Source: Mycobacterium sp.
Lineage (GTDB): Bacteria > Actinomycetota > Actinomycetes > Mycobacteriales > Mycobacteriaceae
NCBI GenBank assembly: GCA_023264735.1
Contig: JAHFVD010000017.1
Span: forward strand, 59,461-123,460
Reading direction: 5' to 3'
Length of the DNA stretch: 64,000 bases
In this document: in pieces, positions 55,860 to 63,772 of the stretch
Layout of the letters: every line of letters starts with the position of its first letter
Numbering within the stretch: position 1 is the first letter of the stretch
The notes under the pieces: generated by a model
Seen by the model: the letters and a program-made list of their open reading frames with translations, nothing else
Databases searched by the model: none
What the model was told of the DNA's origin: nothing
Position numbers and translations under genes: made by a program

Positions 55860-56650
55860 TGCCAGAACCACGCTCGGCCCTGCTCGACGCCGTCGACCGC
55901 TCGCCGCTGATGGCGGCCGAACACGACCGTGCCGGCTGGGTGGGCTTGTTCACCGCCGACGGCCAGGTGGAGGATCCGGTGGGCTCGCGACCGCACGTCG
56001 GGCCAGAGCAGATCGGGCGCTTCTACGACACGTTCATCGCGCCGCGCCAGATCGTCTTCCGGCATGAGGCCGATATCGTCTCGCAGACTTCGGTTATCCG
56101 CGATGTCGTCCTCGAAGTCGGGATGGGGCCTGCGGTGACGATGCGCATCCCCGCGGTGCTGCGTTACGACCTGCGCGACGTGGCGACGCAGTTGCGGATC
56201 GAGCGTTTGCGCGCTTATTGGGAATTGCCGGCGATGGTCGTGCAATTCGCCGGCAACGGGTTGGCCGCGGGTCCGCAGGCACTGGAACTGAGCCGTGCCC
56301 TGGTTCGCAATCAGGGGCTGCGTGGATCGCTGGGATTCGCCGCGGGTTTTCGCGGTGCGCGGTTCCGGGGCAAGCGGACGGTGCGGGCTTTTCTGACCGC
56401 GGTCGCCGCCGGTGACCAACTGCGGGCGTGGCGGTCGCTGGGGCCGGGTGCGCTGATCACCCGCGGCGAGCGAAACCCGGTGAAATTCAGCGCGTTCAGC
56501 GACGAGCTGACGGGAACGTCATGGACCAAGCTGATCGCCGCCGGCTCGTCGGTGACGGTCTCGCTGCGCGGCCCGCGACCGGGTGTGCTGATCGCCGAAC
56601 TCGGTTCCGGCGGAGGCGTGATCACCCGGCTGCAGTACTTCGCTGAATAG
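55859..56650 (+). CDS. SnoaL/NTF2-like protein of the pncA operon (Rv2042c-like)
   Basis: A 263-residue protein that looks like a tandem of two NTF2/SnoaL-type alpha+beta domains. The first (residues 1-130) starts ALLDAVDRSPLMAAEHDRAG, with VGLFTADGQVEDPVGSRPHVG. The second (about 180-263) has RAFLTAVAAGDQLRAWRSL and ends ITRLQYFAE. SnoaL-like folds bind or isomerise small hydrophobic molecules; no catalytic residue can be assigned. The start ATG at 55859 overlaps the pncA stop. Same order as Rv2043c-Rv2042c. Confidence 0.82.
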   Translation: MPEPRSALLDAVDRSPLMAAEHDRAGWVGLFTADGQVEDPVGSRPHVGPEQIGRFYDTFIAPRQIVFRHEADIVSQTSVIRDVVLEVGMGPAVTMRIPAVLRYDLRDVATQLRIERLRAYWELPAMVVQFAGNGLAAGPQALELSRALVRNQGLRGSLGFAAGFRGARFRGKRTVRAFLTAVAAGDQLRAWRSLGPGALITRGERNPVKFSAFSDELTGTSWTKLIAAGSSVTVSLRGPRPGVLIAELGSGGGVITRLQYFAE

Positions 56651-56654
56651 CGGG

Positions 56655-57393
56655 CTACATCCGCGAGAAGCGGGCGAGGACGAAGCAATACGCGCCGTAC
56701 GCGGCGAAGCCCATGGCCGCCGCGACAAGCAGTGTCGTGCCGAAGGGTGCCTCGCCCAAGCTCTTGACCGCGGCGTCCAATCCGGCGCCCTTGGCGGGAT
56801 CGGCGGTTGCCGTGGCGACGACCAGCAGAATCCCGGCGCCGCCCAATACGATTCCCTTTGCGGTGTAACCGGCGATGCCCAGCGGGGTGATCAACGGGCC
56901 GCCCCCGGTGACCGTGAGGTCCTCCTCGAACTTTGTCGACAGCCCCTTGTACACGTGGTAGCCGCCGACGCCGATGATTGCCGCCGCGGCGATCAGCAGA
57001 ACGCACTTCCCCCAACCGGTCTGGAGCAGCTGTGCGGTGAGACCGGTGTTCTGCTCGCCGTTGGATTGTCCACTGCCATTGGCGAATCGCACCGCGGCGA
57101 TGGCGATGCCGGCGTAGACGACGGCGAGCGCAGCCGACTTGATCCGGTCGAGCACGTCGTAGGCGCCATGGTGTTCCTGCCCCGGCTCGCTGGGGTGTGA
57201 GCCGAGAACTGCTTCAGCGATTCGCCACAAGGCCAGCGCGACCAGGCCCGCGGCAGTGAGCCAGCCCCACGATGATGTAGGCGATCAACAGATGTAGGAC
57301 GCCGCTGATGCTGTATCCGGCTCGCGCGCCGAGTTCGAATGGTCTGCTGTGCGTGGCCGCCTGCACGGCAGTTTGTACCGCATTGTCAGCCAT
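56655..57393 (-). pseudogene. DUF1206 membrane protein gene with internal deletion and frameshift
   Basis: DUF1206 proteins have three repeats of paired membrane helices. Here the first repeat starts correctly at ATG 57393 (MADNAVQTAVQAATHSRPFE, GARAGYSISGVLHLLIAYII), then runs out of frame at about 57260-57265 and stops near 57214. The second half continues in another frame as WLTAAGLVALALWRIAEAVL... and runs to the stop at 56655. Besides the shift, about 25-30 residues normally present between the two helices of repeat 1 are missing, so this is a deletion and not only a one-base error. A truncated product from an internal start at 57230 (191 residues) is possible. Confidence 0.7.
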
Positions 57394-57452
57394 GACGACT
57401 GGGAAACCCCGCCGGCAAACGCCGGCTGGGCCCCAGAGTTGCGATTGGTGCA

Positions 57453-57821
57453 TCAGTAGCTGAATGTCGTTGCCCCGTCGCCGATCCATTCCCACAGCTG
57501 AACCGTTCCGCCGGCCTCGGCGCCGGCGATGAAGTTGGCAGTGTCCAGATTCTTGGCCCGCACGCATAGCGGGCAGACCAGGTAGCGTCCGCCTGCCCGC
57601 TCGTAGCGCTCGATGAGTTCGGCCAGTGGGGGACACCCCTCACATGCGGTGGCGACCCCCACCCCTGGCACCGCCAGCCGTGCCGCCTCCTTCGCGAGGA
57701 ACATCATCGTCGGGCGGCCAGCCTCGGCCGCGCCGAGCGCGACCAGGAACGCCACCGTGACTTTTTCCGGATCCTCCAGACCGGTCGCGAGGCTGATCGC
57801 TGCTTTGTTGTTGGTGCTCAT
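57453..57821 (-). CDS. DsrE/DsrF-like protein
   Basis: A 122-residue cytoplasmic DsrE-fold protein (KAAISLATGLEDPEKVTVAF, RPTMMFLAKEAARLAVPGVG). DsrE/TusD-type proteins carry persulfide sulfur on a conserved cysteine; candidate cysteines here are CEGCPP and VCPLCVRAK, the latter at the usual carrier position near residue 83. A strong ribosome site (AGGAGG) lies 7 nt before ATG 57821, 30 bp after the PGRS stop, so it is the last gene of the methyltransferase-DUF4242-PGRS operon. Confidence 0.85.
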   Translation of the reverse strand: MSTNNKAAISLATGLEDPEKVTVAFLVALGAAEAGRPTMMFLAKEAARLAVPGVGVATACEGCPPLAELIERYERAGGRYLVCPLCVRAKNLDTANFIAGAEAGGTVQLWEWIGDGATTFSY

Positions 57822-57851
57822 AACTTTTCCTCCTGTGTGGTTTGTTGCTTG

Positions 57852-59411
57852 CTAACCGTTGTTTCCAGTGCTGCCGTTGCTGGTGGTACCTCCTCCACCG
57901 GTTCCGCCGGTGCCACCCCGACCTCCCGTCCCGCCGGCGCCGCCGTCTCCGCCGTTCCCGCCGTAGCTCTTGCCGGTCGTTGTTGCGCCGGTGCCGCCCT
58001 TGCCGCCGGCGCCGCCGGTGGCTCCGAAGCCACCGTTGCCACCATCGCCGCCGTCGCCACCGATGCCGTTGCCCGACTTGGAGACTCCGCCGTTGCCCAG
58101 CCCACCTGCGCCACCGGGCCCGCCTGGGCCACCTTGTCCGCCGTCCCCGCCGGAACCACCGTTGGCCTGGCCGGTATTGCTTTCTCCAGAACCCCCGTTT
58201 CCGCCGAAGCCGCCGCGACCAACGAGTCCACCTCGTCCACCGTGACCTCCATAACCGCCTGCGCCGGTCCCGGTGATGGCTACGCTGTGGCCGCCGTTTC
58301 CGCCTGCGCCACCCGCCCCGAGAGCGGCTGCGTCACCGCCCTTTCCACCGTTGCCGCCGACGGCGCTTGCCTGACTGGTGGCCTGGCCGCCTGTTCCGCC
58401 GGCGCCGGCTCCACCGAACACTTGGCCGTCGCCTCCGTCACCGCCATCTCCGGCGTGGGCACCGCCACCGCCACTTGCCGTGCCGCCGGTGCCACCCTTG
58501 CCCGCCTGCCCCGCCCACGAGGAATCCGCTCCGGCCCCGCCGTTACCGCCGTAGGCCGGGCCGCTGGCGGCGTTACCCGAACCACCTCTGCCACCATCAC
58601 CGGCCTTGCCAAACAGGCCGGAACCGCCCCCGGCGCCACCCCAACCGCCGTACGCTGCACCGTTCTCGGCGACGCCCGAGCCTCCGGTACCGCCGGCGCC
58701 TCCGCTACCGACGAGGAGACCACCGTCGCCGCCATTTCCGCCCGCCCCTCCGACGGCGATGCTGTTTCCAGTTTTGTAGCTGGCGCCGCCAGCGCCGCCG
58801 GCCCCGCCGATGCCGAACAGCCCGGCATTGCCACCGTTGCCGCCGGCCTGTCCCGGCTGACCTTCGCCACCATGACCACCGTTGCCGAACAGTAAGCCGC
58901 CGCGACCACCGTCTTGACCGGCGCCGCCGTTGGCGCCGTTGCCGATCAACAGGCCGGCGTTCTCACCGGGCTCGTCGCCATTGCTGATGAAGAAGCCGAC
59001 AAGATCCCGGCCGATATCCGTGGCGGCGGGTGTGGTGAAGGCGGCTGGCGCGCTCTTGGTCCGCCGATGGGTCAGCGGTATTGGTGCTGTTTCGCTCCGG
59101 GCGTGTGCGGCGGAAGGATGTTTCGGAATCCGATGGACAACAGGAGTTTTCCGTGGCGTGAGAGCACTGCCGAGCGTGGTTGGTGCGACGATCCGGCCCG
59201 CGATGATCATCGGCGGTGCGGCCGCTGCCGTGTACAAGGCGTTGGGTGTGACGTGTGCGATCGCCGTGACCGGCACTGCGATATGCGGCTTGTCCGCTGC
59301 TGGGGGCTGGCTTTTGTCGATGGCGCCCGTGCCAACCGCGGCGAGAGAGCCGGCGGTCAGAGCGGTGATCAGCACCTGCCTGGTTGGGTTGATGCGGCTT
59401 TTCGTTGTCAC
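57852..59411 (-). CDS. Exported PGRS (Gly-Gly-x repeat) protein without a PE domain
   Basis: A 519-residue protein. Residues 1-36 look like a secretion signal (MTTKSRINPTRQVLITALTA followed by GSLAAVGTGA). Residues 37-145 are a non-repetitive Pro/Thr/Ala linker. From about residue 146 to the end it is a PGRS domain: GLLIGNGANGG and GGLLFGNGG match the conserved GRPLI-like entry motif of PE_PGRS proteins, followed by more than 300 residues of GGxGG triplets (GGNGGKGGDAAALGAGGAGG). No N-terminal PE helix-turn-helix is present. GTG 59411 overlaps the DUF4242 stop (GTGA). It probably reaches the cell envelope by Sec or Tat rather than ESX, which is inference. Confidence 0.88.
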   Translation of the reverse strand: MTTKSRINPTRQVLITALTAGSLAAVGTGAIDKSQPPAADKPHIAVPVTAIAHVTPNALYTAAAAPPMIIAGRIVAPTTLGSALTPRKTPVVHRIPKHPSAAHARSETAPIPLTHRRTKSAPAAFTTPAATDIGRDLVGFFISNGDEPGENAGLLIGNGANGGAGQDGGRGGLLFGNGGHGGEGQPGQAGGNGGNAGLFGIGGAGGAGGASYKTGNSIAVGGAGGNGGDGGLLVGSGGAGGTGGSGVAENGAAYGGWGGAGGGSGLFGKAGDGGRGGSGNAASGPAYGGNGGAGADSSWAGQAGKGGTGGTASGGGGAHAGDGGDGGDGQVFGGAGAGGTGGQATSQASAVGGNGGKGGDAAALGAGGAGGNGGHSVAITGTGAGGYGGHGGRGGLVGRGGFGGNGGSGESNTGQANGGSGGDGGQGGPGGPGGAGGLGNGGVSKSGNGIGGDGGDGGNGGFGATGGAGGKGGTGATTTGKSYGGNGGDGGAGGTGGRGGTGGTGGGGTTSNGSTGNNG

Positions 59412-59704
59412 GATGATGTTTCTCTTTTCGTCAAACAGGATGTGTAGGGACCGATTTCGTTGACAATCACCGACACGGTGTTCGCCGGAGTTCCGCTACG
59501 ACGGGCGTGCTCGCGGACCATGTCTTCGTCGTCGGCTTCGTGAACGCAGTAGATCTTGTCGGCGGTGACGTAGCTGGTAATCCACCGATAGGGCACATCG
59601 AGAGAGGCGATGGCGTTGTTCGATTGCCGCGACAGCTCGGTCAGCTCGACATGGGTGAGGTTGCTCGCCCCCGGGACGTCGCGCTCGATGATGAAACGCT
59701 TCAT
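59408..59704 (-). CDS. DUF4242-family small protein
   Basis: A 98-residue ferredoxin-like-fold protein of the DUF4242 family (MKRFIIERDVPGASNLTHVE, YVTADKIYCVHEADDEDMVR, EHARRSGTPANTVSVIVNEI). Members are small alpha+beta proteins of unproven function, sometimes annotated as nickel-binding or oxidoreductase-like. ATGA overlap with the upstream methyltransferase and GTGA overlap with the PGRS gene mean it is tightly coupled to both. Confidence 0.82.
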   Translation of the reverse strand: MKRFIIERDVPGASNLTHVELTELSRQSNNAIASLDVPYRWITSYVTADKIYCVHEADDEDMVREHARRSGTPANTVSVIVNEIGPYTSCLTKRETSS

Positions 59705-60510
59705 GGCGTGGTTTCCCCTGTCGTGCATCGCCGCCAATCGTGTTGCCGCGGGCGTAGGCCGGGCACCAGCATCGGCACGCTGTTCTGGTAGACCCGGTAG
59801 CTGTCGCCCAGCTCTGCGACCAGGTCACGCTCCTCGAGCTGCAGGGCGATCAGGATGTATCCGGTTGTGCCGACCGCGAACAGCAGATGGCCCGCGGACA
59901 TGGTGGGCGTAGCCGAGAACGCGATCAGGAACCCCAGCATCAGTGGGTGGCGCACCAGCCGATACAGCAGGTTCGCCCGGAAGTCCGGCTTGGTGCCTGG
60001 CGCACCCCGCCAGGCCGCGAAAACCTGTCGCATCCCGAATAGTTCGAAGTGGTTGATCATGAAGGTGGCTGCCAGGACGGTTGCCCAGCCGGCCGCGAAC
60101 AGTGCCCACAGCAGGACTCGGACCGCAGGCGGGCTGATCTGCCACACCACCGCCGGAATGGTTCGCCACTGCGAATACAGCAGCAGTAGAACAAGACTGG
60201 CCAGCAACACGTAGGTGCTGCGTTCGACGGGCTTGGGCACGAACCGGGTCCACCATCGTTTGAAGGCGGGCCTGGCCATCACGCTGTGCTGGACGGCGAA
60301 CAATCCCAGGAGCGCCGTGTTGATCAGTAGCGCGACCCCGAAGGGGGCGCCGTCGATGCCGTGATCGACCGTGCGCGGCACGACGATGCCACCGACGAAG
60401 CCGATGGCGTAACAGAAGACGACGAGGAAGATGAGGTAGCTAGCGACCCCGTAGCCCAGGGCCAGGCTGCGGCCTGCCCGCGACGATGCGGGCGCATGAA
60501 TGTTGGTCAT
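59701..60510 (-). CDS. mddA: Integral-membrane methyltransferase (NnrU / methanethiol S-methyltransferase-like)
   Basis: A 269-residue membrane protein with five to six helices, ending in the isoprenylcysteine-methyltransferase-like C-terminal region (LLYRLVRHPLMLGFLIAFSA, LEERDLVAELGDSYRVYQNS). The arrangement RHPLMLG...EERDL is shared by MddA (methanethiol to dimethyl sulfide) and NnrU-type proteins. The MddA reading is a family-level guess; the DsrE gene in the same operon gives weak support for a sulfur substrate. Start ATG 60510 (MTNIHAPASS) is chosen over ATG 60516 and 60546 without a decisive ribosome site. Confidence 0.75.
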   Translation of the reverse strand: MTNIHAPASSRAGRSLALGYGVASYLIFLVVFCYAIGFVGGIVVPRTVDHGIDGAPFGVALLINTALLGLFAVQHSVMARPAFKRWWTRFVPKPVERSTYVLLASLVLLLLYSQWRTIPAVVWQISPPAVRVLLWALFAAGWATVLAATFMINHFELFGMRQVFAAWRGAPGTKPDFRANLLYRLVRHPLMLGFLIAFSATPTMSAGHLLFAVGTTGYILIALQLEERDLVAELGDSYRVYQNSVPMLVPGLRPRQHDWRRCTTGETTP

Positions 60511-60569
60511 ACCCATGATGCTCGCCGGGATGCCGGCGGCGATCATGGGGCATTCGCCTCAACTATGTG

Positions 60570-62147
60570 TCAAGCGAGCGGCTCGGTCAGCCCGTGCCGT
60601 AGCGCGTACATGCTGGCACCGATGCGATTGGAGACCCCGATCTTGGCGTAGGTCCGTTCGACGTGGTTGCGGGCGGTCTTCTCGGTGATCACCAAGGCGG
60701 AGGCGATCTCTTTGTTGGAGGCGCCGCGCGCCACCAGGCACAGCACCTCGACCTCGCGCGGGGTCAACCCGGCGGGCCGTGCCGCAGCCCGTCGGGTCCG
60801 GTGGCCGGCTGCCTGCAGGACGGCATCGGCGGCGACCGGGTCCAGCTTGTCCTCGCGGACCCGCTCCCGAATCCGCCGAGCGGCCGCAGCCGGATCCAGC
60901 GCGGCGCGGTAAGGCCTTGGCTCCAAAGCTGATTGGTAGGCGACGGCGGCGGCGAGTACCCGGTCGGGCATACCGAGCGCGGCGCCGGGCAGATTGCGGG
61001 GGTACCCGGTGCCGTTGACGCACTCGTGGTGGTTCCCGGCGATCTGCGCGACTTGCTCGAGTCCGTCGATTCGGCTCAGGATGCGGGTGGTGAGGTACGG
61101 ATGCAGACGCATGCGTTCGAACTCGGCGGCCGACAACGCCGCCGGCTTGGACCAGACCTGGTTCGAGACGCCGATGCGGCCGAGGTCGTGGACATGGCCG
61201 GCCCGGCGGACCACGGTGACGACATCGGGGCCCAAGCCGACCGCCTCGGCGGCGTCACCGGCCAACTGCGCCACGGCACGTGAATGACCAAGGGTGAAGG
61301 GGCATTTCAGATCGACGAAATCGCCAAGCGCGACCAGCAACTCGTCGAGCGACTGCTGCTGCAGGGGCTCATGGCGATCCGGCGCGCACGCCAGGGCGGC
61401 CTCCCAAACCTCGCCCGCTGGCGGGCCTGCCAGAATCGCCTCGGCGTCGGCGGCGAAGGCCTCGACCACGTTCGGGTCGAACTGATGGCCGCTGCGTTCG
61501 GCGGCCATGTCCACCGCGGCGCTCACCCCGCCGGTGCGGTGGTGCACCTCGGCGAGGTCGGCAAGCTGGGCCACCCGCATCTCGATCGGGATGTCATCAC
61601 CACCGACGCCGCCGGGCAGCCCGCGCCCGTCGTAGCGTTCGAAGCTGAAGCTCAGCGCGTCCTGCACACCGGAGCCCAGTCCCATCCGGTCGGCCAGTAG
61701 TCCTGCCGAGGTGCAGTGGGAGTGGATCAGCTGGGACATGTTGCCGCGGGCGTTGATGAACAGGGTCGCGATGGACGTCAGTCGCTGTGTCAGGGGCTCG
61801 CCGCGGCCGACGTTGGCGGCCAGGAAGCGGAAGTAGGGCAGCCCCGCCCAGTCGACGTGGTAAGAGTCGCGACGGACCGAGATGTCGTCGCCGAACCAGT
61901 GCGCGAACTCATGCGAATCGGCGTGACAGCCGATCCACATGACCAGCGTCGTGTAGTACACGCAATCGCGCTGATCCCGGCTCAGCTCCATGCGGGCGGC
62001 AATTCGAGTGCCGATCAGCGCGGCACGCAGCATGTGTTCGGCGGGCTGGCCCAGGCCGAGGTCGATCGCCACCGACAGTGCGGCGAGTAGCTCGGCGCGG
62101 CTGGGCACGCGTGGCGGCGGACCTGTGGGGTTTCTCGGCGCTGCCAC
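60570..62147 (-). CDS. HD-GYP-type phosphohydrolase fused to a LuxR DNA-binding domain
   Basis: A 525-residue cytoplasmic regulator. The second HD domain (about 270-440) has AGHVHDLGRIGVSNQVWSKP, HPYLTTRILSRIDG, NHHECVNGTGYPRNL and is HD-GYP-like. An N-terminal HD-like copy (about 20-240) retains SFERYDGRGLPGGVGGDDIP but lacks a full HD pair. Residues 460-525 are a LuxR/GerE helix-turn-helix (LTPREVEVLCLVARGASNKE, SALVITEKTARNHVERTYAK). The HD-GYP fold hydrolyses cyclic dinucleotides when complete; a signal-dependent transcription factor is the natural reading. GTG start after a G-rich ribosome site. Confidence 0.88.
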   Translation of the reverse strand: MAAPRNPTGPPPRVPSRAELLAALSVAIDLGLGQPAEHMLRAALIGTRIAARMELSRDQRDCVYYTTLVMWIGCHADSHEFAHWFGDDISVRRDSYHVDWAGLPYFRFLAANVGRGEPLTQRLTSIATLFINARGNMSQLIHSHCTSAGLLADRMGLGSGVQDALSFSFERYDGRGLPGGVGGDDIPIEMRVAQLADLAEVHHRTGGVSAAVDMAAERSGHQFDPNVVEAFAADAEAILAGPPAGEVWEAALACAPDRHEPLQQQSLDELLVALGDFVDLKCPFTLGHSRAVAQLAGDAAEAVGLGPDVVTVVRRAGHVHDLGRIGVSNQVWSKPAALSAAEFERMRLHPYLTTRILSRIDGLEQVAQIAGNHHECVNGTGYPRNLPGAALGMPDRVLAAAVAYQSALEPRPYRAALDPAAAARRIRERVREDKLDPVAADAVLQAAGHRTRRAAARPAGLTPREVEVLCLVARGASNKEIASALVITEKTARNHVERTYAKIGVSNRIGASMYALRHGLTEPLA

Positions 62148-62186
62148 GTGCTGATTGTGCCCCCCTGATGGGGCAGCTGCCCTGAT

Positions 62187-62846
62187 TTACGCGTGCGGCT
62201 TGCGCACCGTTTCCCAGTCGTGCTCAGCTTCGAGTTGAGCAATGAGACGTCCGGTGCGTTCTTTGAGCAGCAGTGTCATTCCGACACCGATCAGGATCGC
62301 GACGACCAGGGCGATCCAGGAGAACCGCGACAACCACTTCTCCGCGGCTATCCCGAGGTAGTAGACCACCGCGGTGGTGCCGCCGGCCCAACACAGCGCG
62401 CCGGCTGCGTTGGCAGCCAGAAACTGCGGGTAGCGCATGTGCAGCGCACCGGCCAACGGCCCGGCCAGGATCCGCAACAGCGCGATGAAGCGCCCGAAGA
62501 AGACCGCCCACACACCCCAGCGGGCGAATAGCTGCTTGGCCAGCGCCACATGCCCGGGGCCGAAGTGTTTCGGGAAGCGTTTGCCGAGCCGCTCGAACAA
62601 GCCCATCCCGAACTTCCGGCCGATCGTGTAGCCGATCGTGTCGCCGATGATCGCACCGATGGTGGCCGACGCACCCACCCAGACCGGGTCGATGTCGAGG
62701 GTGTGCCTGGAGGCCAGCAGAGCCGCACTCACCAGCGCGATCTCGCCCGGCAGCGGGATACCCAGGCTCTCGATGCCGATGATCAGCCCGACGACCAGGT
62801 AGACCGCCAACGGCGGGATGGATTCCAGTATCGAATCGACCGTCAC
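62187..62846 (-). CDS. DedA-family membrane protein
   Basis: A 219-residue polytopic protein of the DedA/VTT family. Marks are ESLGIPLPGEIALVSAALLA, GDTIGYTIGRKFG and FFGRFIALLRILAGPLAG with the conserved FxRFIPxxR-type loop, plus a second half ending in a basic/acidic tail. DedA proteins act as lipid scramblases or flippases needed for undecaprenyl-phosphate recycling and membrane homeostasis. GTG start at 62846. Confidence 0.88.
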   Translation of the reverse strand: MTVDSILESIPPLAVYLVVGLIIGIESLGIPLPGEIALVSAALLASRHTLDIDPVWVGASATIGAIIGDTIGYTIGRKFGMGLFERLGKRFPKHFGPGHVALAKQLFARWGVWAVFFGRFIALLRILAGPLAGALHMRYPQFLAANAAGALCWAGGTTAVVYYLGIAAEKWLSRFSWIALVVAILIGVGMTLLLKERTGRLIAQLEAEHDWETVRKPHA

Positions 62847-62908
62847 CCGCCAAGGATGCCGTATGGACCGCTGTTACCGGTGCGAACCAGCAGGTTGGCG
62901 TGTCGGAC

Positions 62909-63772
62909 TCAGGTGTCGCGCTTGCGCCGGTACAGCGTTCCGAGGGCCAGCAGGATCAGGCTGGCGATCAGGATCGCGGTGGCGAGTACGTTGATCTGAG
63001 GTGGCACAGCGGCTTTCACCGCCGCGTTCACGTACAGCGGGTAGGTCACCGTCGAGCCGCTGACGAAATAGGTGATGATGAAGTCGTCCAGAGATAGCGC
63101 GAACGACAACATCGCGGCAGCCACGATGCCCGGCACGATCAGCGGCAGGGTCACCTTGAAAAACGTCCGGGTAGGCCCGGAACCCAGATCCAGTGAGGCA
63201 TCCTCGAGCGTCCAGTCGAAACCACGGATCCGCGCGCGCACGGTCATGGCGATGAAGCTGATCTCGAAAGCCACGTGCGCGATCAGGATCGTGGCGTAAC
63301 CGGTTGCCCAGCCCAGGTCGAGAAACAGGGTGAGCAGTGAGGCACCCATCACGACCTCGGGTGACGTCAGCGGCAGCACCAGGAACGTGTCGACCGCCTT
63401 GCTGCCGCGAAACCGTTGGCGGACAAGGGCAACAGCTACCAGGGTGCCGAGCACGACGGCGATGAGCGTCGAGACGGCGGCGACGTTCAGGCTCAACTTC
63501 AGCGCGTCGGTCAGGGCCGGGTACTTGAACGGGTCGGCCCAGTTGTCCAGCGTGAAACCCTGCCAGGTGTAGTTGAACTTGCCGGCGGGCTTGTTGAACG
63601 AGAAGACGATGATCACCAGGATCGGCAGGAACAGGTAGAGCAGCACCAGCCCGGCGATGACGCGCAGGGCGATGTCGCCGAGCTTGAACGTGCCCCGAAT
63701 ATTGCGGCCCCGCTTGGCCAGTCCGCCGTGGTCGATGGTCTGCGCGATGGCGGCCCCGGCCTCGGTCGTCAT
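62909..63772 (-). CDS. ABC transporter permease, spermidine/putrescine type (PotC-like)
   Basis: A 287-residue inner-membrane permease with about six helices. It carries the PotC-type start (LLYLFLPILVIIVFSFN), FTLDNWADPFKYPALTDALK, and the EAA loop EDASLDLGSGPTRTFFKVTL. The substrate class (polyamine, Fe3+ or thiamine-like) is from family resemblance. ATGA overlap with the upstream PotB-like gene; the binding protein and ATPase must lie beyond the window end. Confidence 0.88.
   Translation of the reverse strand: MTTEAGAAIAQTIDHGGLAKRGRNIRGTFKLGDIALRVIAGLVLLYLFLPILVIIVFSFNKPAGKFNYTWQGFTLDNWADPFKYPALTDALKLSLNVAAVSTLIAVVLGTLVAVALVRQRFRGSKAVDTFLVLPLTSPEVVMGASLLTLFLDLGWATGYATILIAHVAFEISFIAMTVRARIRGFDWTLEDASLDLGSGPTRTFFKVTLPLIVPGIVAAAMLSFALSLDDFIITYFVSGSTVTYPLYVNAAVKAAVPPQINVLATAILIASLILLALGTLYRRKRDT

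Noticed and set aside
57842-58987. Long plus-strand frames rich in Pro/Arg or Ala opposite the PGRS gene
   Set aside because: They are complements of the GGx repeat DNA; low-complexity GC-rich repeats stay open in all frames. The minus-strand frame has a signal peptide, coupling to its neighbours and the PGRS entry motif.
60542-60573. TTGACA (minus strand, 60568-60573) as -35 of the methyltransferase operon
   Set aside because: The nearest -10-like sequence (CATGAT, minus strand) is about 20 nt away, too far for a standard promoter; kept only as a possibility.
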